DNA of 64,000 nucleotides from JACVRW01 sp963835705 (lineage in GTDB: Bacteria > Actinomycetota > Thermoleophilia > Solirubrobacterales > Thermoleophilaceae): the NCBI GenBank assembly GCA_963835705.1, contig CAWIGR010000002.1:20651-84650 (forward strand), read 5' to 3'. The position numbers and the translations under genes are program-made. This document shows, in pieces, positions 57,055-64,000 of this stretch. How positions within the stretch are numbered: position 1 is the first letter of the stretch; each line of letters starts with the position of its first letter. Below the pieces are notes generated by a model. It saw nothing but the letters and a program-made list of their open reading frames with translations. It did not search any database and was not told the origin of the DNA.

Positions 57055-58051
57055 CTACACCGCCTTGATCAGCGGAGCGTCGAAAGCGCTCTCGGTTCGC
57101 TGATACTCGATGAGATCGGCAAGGATCTGGTCAAGGTTCCTGGTCGGCTGCCACCCGAGCAACCTCTCGAATCTTGGTCGTGTCGGGGATGCGCCGACGC
57201 ATGTCCTCGAATCCCGGCGCGTAGGCCTCCTCGTATGGCACCGGCGGATATCCGACTGCTGACTCGGCCGCCGCGCGTGTGCGCTCCGCTAGCTCAAGGA
57301 TGGTCACCTCCTCGGAGCTGCCGACGTTGAAGACCTCGCCTACGGCGTCCCCAGTCTCCATCAGATCGGCCAGCGCTCGCACGACATCGTCGACATGGCA
57401 GAAGCATCGACGTTGCTCGCCGTCCCCGTGCACGGTGATCGGCTCGCCGGCGAGCGCCTGCCGCACGAAGGTAGGCACGACCATGCCGTAGCGCCCGGTT
57501 TGACGCGGCCCCACGGTGTTGAACAGCCGCCCGATCACCACGGGCAGGCGCCGCTCCTTCCAGTAGGCGAGCGCGAGGTACTCGTCGATGGCCTTCGAGC
57601 AAGCGTAGGACCAGCGTCCGGTGTTCGTGGGGCCTAGCAGGAGATCGCCGTTCTCGCGGAAGGGCAGGTCCGCGCTCTTGCCGTAGACCTCACTGCTCGA
57701 GGCCACGAACACAGGCTTCTTCTTCTTGCTCGCCTGCGCGAGAACGATCTCCGTGGAATGGACGTTGGTCTCGATGGTCCGGACCGGGCTTTCGATGATC
57801 AGCTCGACGCCAACGGCCGCGGCGAGGTGGTACACGACGTCGGCTTCGTCGACCAGCTCTGCCACGAGAGATGCGTTCGAGGCGGTATCGATCGAGTACG
57901 CGAACGCCGGATGAGGCTTGAGGTGGCGGATGTTGTCCATCGCCCCGGTCGAGAGATCGTCCAGCACGTGGACGCGGTGGCCACGAGCGAGCAGCTCGTC
58001 CGCCAAGTGGCTTCCGATGAAGCCCGCCCCACCAGTGATCAGATAGCGCAA
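57055..58051 (-). CDS. NAD-dependent epimerase/dehydratase for sugar nucleotides (one frameshift)
   Basis: About 332 residues. MRYLITGGAGFIGSHLADEL, VVYHLAAAVGVELIIESP, VASSSEVYGKS, TGRWSYACSKAIDEYLALAY (YxxxK), PRQTGRYGMVVPTFVRQALA, VFNVGSSEEVTILELAERTR fit the extended SDR group of UDP-glucose epimerase or UDP-glucuronate decarboxylase. An insertion near 57165 shifts the last 35 residues (RLLGWQPTRNLDQILADLIE, ending LIKAV with the stop at 57055). It supplies nucleotide sugars to the locus. Divergent from the first glycosyltransferase by 59 bases. Confidence 0.87.
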
Positions 58052-58110
58052 GAGCGAATCCTAGATTCGTTATCAACAGCAGAAACCGCCTGCAGAGCAT
58101 CAGTTTCGGC

Positions 58111-59329
58111 GTGCCGCTCCAACCGGCCCTCCCGCGGGCGGCGAGCTTAGCATGCTCCCGGCCGAGTTGTGCTCCACTTGGTGTCGGTGAGCGCCCCAGA
58201 GCCCCACTACACGTCGCAGTCGACGCCCGCATCCTGGATAGGCCGGGCATGGAGATGAGCGGCCTTGGACGCTACGCCCTCGAGATCACCCGCGGACTGT
58301 GGCGCGTTCGCCCAGAATGGCAGTTCAGCGTCTACTCCAATCGCCCGGACCTGCTGGGGCCCCCACAACGGGGCTCTCGACGAGGAACGCGCTGGCCGAC
58401 GAGCTTCTCGGCCGGTCGGGTAGCGTGGCTCCACCTCGGCGCATCCCCGATCGCGCTGGTCCGACGCCCCGATGTCTGGTTCGGGCCGACGTTTGTCCTG
58501 CCAGTCTGGTGGCGTGGCCCGGCCGTCGTCACCATCCAGGATCTGGTCTTTCTCCTGCTGAGGGACCGCTACATCGGAAAGGCGAACGCCGTGTACGCGA
58601 CTGCGGCCACCCGGTTCGCCGCGAGGCGGGCGACTCGCGTGATCTGTCCCTCGGGCGAAACGCGCAATGCTCTGGTCGAAGCGTGGGGAGTCAGCTCAGT
58701 GAAAATCGACCTCGTCGCCAACGGCGTGTCGGACCTTTTCTTCGAGGCTCCCGTTTCCTCGGGCACCCCCTCCCGCAATAGCGACGGGGAGCCTCCGTTC
58801 CTCCTCTACGTCGGCGTCTTCGAGGCACGCAAGGGACTCGATGTCCTCGCGACCGCGATGAGCGAGCTGAATTCGCACGGCACGAAGGCCCGTCTGGTGC
58901 TGGTTGGGCGGCCGGGCTGGGGAGCGGAGGAGGCGGTGGAGCTCCTGGAGGCAGCGCACCGATGTTCGGATTCTGGAGAGCCCCTCCGACACAGAGCTGG
59001 CTTCGCTCTACCGGACGGCCCTCGCGCTCGTGTATCCGTCCCGCATGGAGGGCTTCGGCCTGCCCGTGGCCGAAGCCATGGCAAGCGGGTGCCCGGTGAT
59101 CGCGACGGACCTCGGACCGATCCGCGAGTTCGCCGGGGACGTACCGTTGTACATCCGGCCGGACAACGCAAGGCAGCTCGTTCGTCACGTCGACGCCTTG
59201 TTGCGCGAGTCCGAGAGCGCAAGGGAGGCCCGCCGGCGAGCGGGACGCGAAATCGTGGAGGGCCTACGCTGGCTTGCGGTGGCTAATCGCGTCGCTGACT
59301 CGATCGCCGGCGCCGCCGGCGCCGAATAG
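58111..59329 (+). CDS. Glycosyltransferase family 1 (GT4-like) (frameshifted)
   Basis: Retaining GT-B enzyme of about 380 residues. The first native stretch is LHVAVDARILDRPGMEMSGL, then VSDLFFEAP, LLYVGVFEARKGLDVLATAM and, after a frameshift near 58970, ILESPSDTELASLYRTALAL, YPSRMEGFGLPVAEAMASGC (nucleotide-sugar Glu motif) and VIATDLGPIREFAGD. No good start codon precedes LHVAVDARI in frame; GTG 58111 is the only one, and the leader it makes looks unnatural, so the true start may be near 58187 with an indel. Elongates the envelope polysaccharide. Confidence 0.85.
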
Positions 59330-59331
59330 CC

Positions 59332-60245
59332 ATGCCACTGTCGCACTATCCGGGCGTCCGGGCGAGTCTGCGCCGCTGGGGGATTCCCGCCTTGGCTGTG
59401 GGACTTGCCCTCACAAGCATGGTCGCGCTCTACCTCACCGGGTCGCCGTCAGGTTCCGTCCGTGGATCGCCCGACGACCCTCAGGCAACAGCGAGGTTCG
59501 AATCGGGTTACCGCATAGAACGCGGCTTCGAGGGTAGGGAATGGCGTTGGATGAGGAACTTCGGACGCCTGGTCGTGAAGGGCGACGGCCGCTACTGGCT
59601 TGCCCTTCGAGCCATGAGCCTCAACGAGCCGCGCCGGCTCACAGCACGGACGACAGACGGTTCGGTGCGGCTTTCAGGTCCAGGTTTCCCTCTGCCCCGA
59701 TGGCACGTCATCGGACCAGTCGATGTGGCCGGACAGCTCACGCTCGCATTGACCCCCCATCCTCCGGCCCGGCGGGTCCCGGGGATACCCGGCCGCTGTC
59801 CGTCTACATCGCCTCGCCTCAATCTCTACTACGGACACCTTCGCCTTCGCCGACAGAGGCTTCTGGCCGCCGGAGCGCGAACGAGACGGCACGCGATTTC
59901 AATGGCTTCGTCAGAACGGAACGGTCGAGATAGCGGCCGCTAATCCCAAGGCGGATCTCGTGTGGCTCACCTTCAAGGCGCAGTCTCACCGCATCAACCG
60001 AACTCTGGTGGTCAGGGACGCAGACTCCGGAGCAGCGAACGTTCGAGGTCTCGGTCGGGGCGGATCCGACACCTCAGCCGGTCACGATCGGCCCTATCGG
60101 CCTCGAGGGAGGGCGTGCGCGAGCGGCGTTCAGCGCTATGCCGGGACCCAGCAGGGCCTCGCCGCGCGATCCTCGGCGAATCAGCATTCGCATAGTGGAG
60201 CTCAGAGCCAGCACGATCGCGCCTGACACCGCCACTTCCCCATGA
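59332..60245 (+). CDS. Membrane-anchored protein of the polysaccharide locus (frameshifted)
   Basis: About 300 residues. N-terminal anchor (GIPALAVGLALTSMVALYLT), then an external domain: YRIERGFEGREWRWMRNFGR, RLTARTTDGSVRLSGPGF, FQWLRQNGTVEIAAANPKAD, HRINRTLVVRDADS, TFEVSVGADPTPQPVTIGPI. At least three single-base frameshifts (near 59775, 59840 and 60040). It follows the glycosyltransferase by two bases and its TGA overlaps the next gene's ATG (ATGA). No family is recognised; the sequence is composed like an exported beta-sandwich. Confidence 0.6.
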
Positions 60246-61690
60246 GCCCGGTCGTCATCCTCATTGCCATCGAATCCGCGATCGCGCTGGTCGCCTGGCT
60301 GGTGGCCGGTCGGCGGACGGCTCAGTGGCTTCTCCTGCTACTCGCCTTGACCGCGCCGCTCGAGGTCTACCGGACGCCGCTCGCAGGCTTCAATGCTCGC
60401 TGTTCAGGTTCTCCCTGCTGGTGGCCGGCGTCGTCCTGGTAGTTGCCGACCGGGAGCGGGTGGTACGCACTCTGCGAAACCGACTGATTCAGATTTATCT
60501 CGCGATCGGCATAGCCGTAACCCTCTCCCTATTGACTCTTTCATCGAACACAGACGCCGGAGGCCGACTCCTCGCAGTCATCGGTCTCGGAGTGGTGGCC
60601 ATGTCGTTGACAGCGACCCTCGCTGCGCAGGTCGGATTCGAGGCGCACCCTACGCACGATCGCACTAGGGGCCGTTCTCCCAATTGCCGCTGCCTGCTGG
60701 CAAGCGATCAGCCTTCACGCCGGATGGTCGGCGACCCTGCCGTTCCTCGACCACCTGCCGGCGGCCAGCGGCCTCGAGGTGACCAGAGCGGACACGATCT
60801 ACCTTGAGACCGCAACGGTGCGACTCAAAGGGACGTTTGGAGACCCCAACCACTTCGCCACCTACCTGATGTTCGTAATCCGTCATCGCGGCGGCCGTCG
60901 CAGCCGTCTCGGCGGGCCAGGGGCCGGCGACCGGACGCGATCATCACGATTTGCGGCGCTTGGCGTTCGCGGCGGCCTTGCACGCTGCTCGGCGACTTAC
61001 TCGCGGCACGGGTCTTCTCGCACTCTGGTGGCCGCAGCCACAGCAGTTGACGATCTATCCCGCGTGCGCGGCGTGGGCGGCTCGCGATTGCAGACCCAGG
61101 TGATGCTGTCGCCGCAGTTGCCCTTGCTGTGGTCGCGGCACTCTCTCCTCGTGGGACCCAGAGTTGCCGCGCGGATCGATCCCGGCGCATTGGAGCAAAC
61201 GAGTGACCGATCGCATTCACGCTCAAACGGTGGACGCCGCTTTCGATCGCTTCGTGGATCACCCGCTCCTCGGAATTGGCGTCGGTGACCTCGGTCCGGA
61301 ACTGGGGCAGCACCCGCGTGATCGGGAGCCCATTCGAGCTACCTCACCGTCGCCGCCGAGCTGGGCGCAGTGGGACTCGTGCTCCTGCTCTTGGCGGAGC
61401 TACCGCGGCACGCCTGCTGGTGGGCATTGTACGCCGTAGCGCCGGAGGCTCCGACGGTCGCTGGCCGTCGCCCTGTTCAGCGCCTATGTCGGATTCCTCG
61501 TCGCCAATGTCGTGTACGACCTGCTGGTGGGACGACTTCAACTGGCTCATCCTTAGGGGCAACATCGCCGGCGCCAGCACACTGAGCCTCGAGCGGGCGG
61601 CCGACCAAGTCGTCGGCAGGCCCCGCCGATCCGACGACCCGGTGCACATCGCTCCTCGGCGCACCAGGCCGGCGCCCCATCGACGTAGAT
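60242..61690 (+). CDS. Second O-antigen ligase/polymerase-like membrane protein (frameshifted)
   Basis: About 480 residues. Membrane helices: VVILIAIESAIALVAWLVAG, WLLLLLALTAPLEVYR, LFRFSLLVAGVVLVVADRE, LIQIYLAIGIAVTLSLLTLS. The polymerase loop is visible as ATVRLKGTFGDPNHFATYLM, AAFDRFVDHPLLGIGVGDLG and SYLTVAAELGAVGLVLLLLA, then YDLLVG and DDFNWLILRGNIAG. At least seven frameshifts. ATG 60242 overlaps the preceding TGA. The end abuts the next glycosyltransferase start at 61689. The family includes Wzy polymerases and WaaL ligases; this and the TPR-tailed gene at 53784 could divide those jobs. Confidence 0.7.
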
Positions 61691-62799
61691 GCACGTTCTA
61701 CATGTAGCCAAGGATGTGTATCCGCCGGTGGCTGACGGCATCGCGCGGCACATCGATCAGGTGCGCCGCTCCCTCCCCAACGTAAGAAGCGATGTGCTGG
61801 TAGGGGCTCGCGCAAGAGGAACCGAGCGGCATGACACGGCCGGCGGGATTGGAAGTCAGGGTCTCCGAGCTGGGCCGCGCGCTTTCGGTGCCGCTGGCCC
61901 CGACCTTCCGATCTGGCAGCGGCGGATGAAGTCCGATGTGGTCCATCTGCATATGCCGAACCCCACTGGAGAGCTCTCGACGCTCGTGGCGACGCCTCGA
62001 CGGACACCCGTTGTGGTCACCTATCACGCCGACATCGTCCGGCAGGCGTGGCTCACCCCGGTCTACCGACCTCTTGTCAACGCATGCTTGGAGCGGGCTC
62101 GAGTCGATCATCGTCAGCAACTCACGGACCTCTCGGGGCTCGCCATTTCTGAGGCCACACGCCCGAAAGGTGATCGTGATTCCGTATGGAGTGGATCTCG
62201 ATCACTTCGATCCGCGGCGGGTTTCGCCGGCTTGCGCGACAAGCGCTACGAGAGCGCTACGGCACACCGTTGGTGGTTGCCGTGGGAAGACTCGTCTACT
62301 ACAAGGGCTTCGAGTACCTGGTGGAGGCGGCTCGGAGCCTGTCGGCCAGCGTGGTAGTCATCGGTGCGGGCCCGCTCGAGAGCCAGCTTCGCGAGCAGGC
62401 TCGGGGCATCCGGAGTTCACTTCGTGGGCCGCGTTGGCGACGAAGAGCACCGCACATTCCTTGCGGCCGCAGACTGCTTCGTGCTGCCCTCGGCGAACCG
62501 AGCCGAGTCCTTCGGAATCGCGACCGTCGAGGCACAGGCGATGGGCCTTCCGGCGGTCGTCACGGAAGTCGGGACGGGCACCACCGAGGTCATCGAGCAA
62601 ACGTAACCGGGCTCTCGGTGCCCCCCCGGGACCCGGAGCGGCTCAGCGCTGCCATCAGATCGCTGCTCGAAGACCCGACCGCCTTGACGCCATGGGCATT
62701 GCAGCCAGGGAACGCGCGAAGCGCAGCTTCTCGGCCGCCATCCAGGCCGAGCGCCTCCTCGAGGTCTATGTGCGTGCTGCGGAGACGGCAGACGGCTGA
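61689..62799 (+). CDS. Glycosyltransferase family 4 (frameshifted)
   Basis: About 370 residues, GT-B fold. MHVLHVAKDVYPPVADGIAR (N-terminal Rossmann), MKSDVVHLHMPNPTGELSTL, VVVTYHADIVRQAWLTPVYR, KVIVIPYGVDLDHFDP, VVAVGRLVYYKGFEYLVEAA, VIGAGPLESQLREQA, ADCFVLPSANRAESFGIATV, EAQAMGLPAVVTEVGTGTTE and a C-terminus ALERAKRSF-like (AARERAKRSFSAAIQAERLL). About seven frameshifts. Adds a hexose from a nucleotide sugar. Confidence 0.85.
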
Positions 62800-63589
62800 C
62801 TCAAGAGCGCCTCTCCCGTCGCCTCCGGTGCGTGCCCGATCCCACAGCTTCAGTTCGACCATGACGTAGTTACAGGCGATGAGGAACGCGATGGCCACGC
62901 CGTGCCAGCCATCGCGGTAGCCCTGAAAAAGGACGTACCTCTGGAAAAGGCGAGCGGGAGGATGAAAGAGCAGCCGCAGGAGGCTTGGGGACGTACCCGT
63001 AGTCATCCAGGTGGTCGACCTCGAAGTCCGTATACCGATTGTTGCGATCAAACCAGTCACGGACTGTCGAATAGTTGTGGTGAATGAGCGCGTTGCGGAG
63101 TCGGCCGGAGCATGGACTGTAGTGCCGTCGACCTGGACGACGCGAATGCACCCGTTGCGGCTGGTGTGCAACGGCGGGCCTGAAGAAGCGTAGCTGCCAG
63201 TCCGGCCAGTACCCTGAATGTCGTATGTGCTTCCCGAACAGGTAATTCTTCACCGGGAGGAAGACACCGTCCACGGCGTCGTCAGCGATAAAGGTCGCCA
63301 ACGTATCCCGCAGGCCTGCCGGCGCCCTCTCGTCAGCGTCGAGAACTAGCGCCCACGGCTGCGTGCATGCGTCGATGGCGACCTGCCGCCCTAGCTCCAC
63401 GATACCCCGGTGCGGGACCTCGATCACACGGGCGCCGGATTTCCTCGCCACCTCGACCGTATCGTCTTCGCTCTCCATGTCCACTACTACAACCTCCGAC
63501 ACCCAGCCGGTGCAGCTCTCGAGGCACTCCGCTATCAACGTGGCTGCATTGCGCGTGTTCACGCAGAGGCTGATGGGAAGAGGAGTCAC
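62800..63589 (-). CDS. Glycosyltransferase family 2 (frameshifted)
   Basis: About 260 residues, inverting GT-A fold. VTPLPISLCVNTRNAATLIA from GTG 63587-63589; VVVDMESEDDTVEVARKSGA and WALVLDADERAPAGLRDTLA give the DxD-type aspartates; then FLPVKNYLFGKHIRHSGYWP, NALIHHNYSTVRDWFDRNNR, and after a frameshift near 63000 SLLRLLFHPPARLFQRYVLF with YRDGWHGVAIAFLIACNYVM. It resembles WaaE/KdtX-type transferases. The 3' stop is uncertain (near 62800) because the frame stays open over the convergent gene. The start overlaps the flippase stop (GTGA). Confidence 0.83.
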
Positions 63590-64000
63590 GATGGTCGAGG
63601 CCGCAACGATGCCAGAGCGACTCGGAGCTCGTTTCTCGAAATGCAGCCGAGCAACAGTCCGAAGCCGGCGAAGGTGACCAAGCCGACACAGAGGCCCAGA
63701 GGCCACCCTTGGACGCCAGCCGCCGCGCGCCGCTTCCGACCATCGCAACCGTGGCGACTCCGAACCGCCAGACATCGGCGAAGATCGCACGCAGGTCAGC
63801 GATCGATCTGGAGACAAGCCACTGCCCGGTTACGACGAGGACCTCAGCCGCCACAGCGGTTACGGCCGCCCCCTCAATGCCATAGCGAGGAATCGCAAAC
63901 AGATTCAACGCGATCTTCACCAGAACGCCCACGACATTGATCCAAATCAGCGGGCCCAACCTATCGTTCGCTACCTGAAGGTTGGCGAGGATCGAGTAGG
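63586..64000 (-). CDS. 3' end of a polysaccharide flippase (MATE/Wzx-type), partial
   Basis: The C-terminal 135 or so residues only; the gene continues past the window. YSILANLQVANDRLGPLIWI, VVGVLVKIALNLFAIPRYGI, EGAAVTAVAAEVLVVTGQWL and, after a frameshift near 63730, a further helix and LRVALASLRPRPS. The pattern of a polar loop, NLFAIPRYGIEGAA and a helix is typical of Wzx/MurJ-like exporters that turn lipid-linked repeat units over. Its stop (TGA at 63586-63588) overlaps the start of the GT2 gene. Confidence 0.78.

Overview
This window is high-GC DNA with tightly packed genes, many GTG/TTG starts and overlapping stop/start codons. The gene content (a class II B12-dependent ribonucleotide reductase behind nrdR, a tmk-holB pair, several ECF sigma factors, DUF6328, a DUF899 protein, a secreted protein with a VDPDTPAGTEY-type stretch) points to an actinobacterium, most likely of the Thermoleophilia/Solirubrobacterales type. 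That placement is inference from gene content, not a phylogeny. Many conserved genes are interrupted by single-base frameshifts. Wherever a conserved motif lets the lesion be resolved it is nearly always a one-base insertion, and the lesions cluster at about 0.9-11.3 kb, 40-46 kb and 53-64 kb while 11.4-16.7 kb and 19.7-33.5 kb are clean. I therefore treat most 'broken' genes as intact genes read through sequence errors.

Layout. 0-11.3 kb: a secreted cyclase-family hydrolase, two sugar-type ABC permeases (one cut off at its 5' end), a quinone oxidoreductase, a cAMP-type module (hydrolase-cyclase fusion plus cyclic-nucleotide-binding protein), then a plus-strand catabolic run (oxidoreductase, amidohydrolase, intradiol dioxygenase, fumarylacetoacetase-family hydrolase, NodB-type deacetylase, MetE-like protein) closed by a tRNA-Thr(CGU). 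11.4-19.7 kb: housekeeping genes (DUF192 fusion, holB, tmk, sugar-nucleotide epimerase, bicupin, nrdR, nrdJ). nrdJ carries a 163-residue mini-intein directly after the catalytic radical cysteine, and two NrdR-box-like sites sit 32 bp apart upstream of nrdR. 19.7-33.5 kb: two giant proteins of 1533 and 1275 residues in one operon with a small membrane protein, divergent from an ECF sigma factor and a membrane-anchored beta-propeller anti-sigma candidate. I recognise no function for the giants; this is the best candidate for an undescribed system here.

33.5-43 kb: a GlcNAc-linked pair (NagZ-type GH3 and a SPOR/NAGPA phosphodiester glycosidase) under a near-perfect DasR/dre-like operator, then an FAD oxidase, a TPR-LuxR regulator, an M20 peptidase, an LLM flavin oxidoreductase, a small secreted protein and an aldo/keto reductase. 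44-53.7 kb: TypA/BipA, a VOC protein, small membrane proteins, stress-type proteins (DUF892, DUF899), an ECF41-like sigma factor, a DHA2 MFS exporter, a VapBC toxin-antitoxin pair, an ECF sigma/membrane-protein pair and a secreted protein. 53.8-64 kb: an envelope polysaccharide locus with a WecA-type initiating transferase, an NDP-sugar epimerase, three glycosyltransferases, two separate O-antigen-ligase-like polymerases (one with a TPR tail), a membrane-anchored protein and the 3' end of a flippase running off the window edge.
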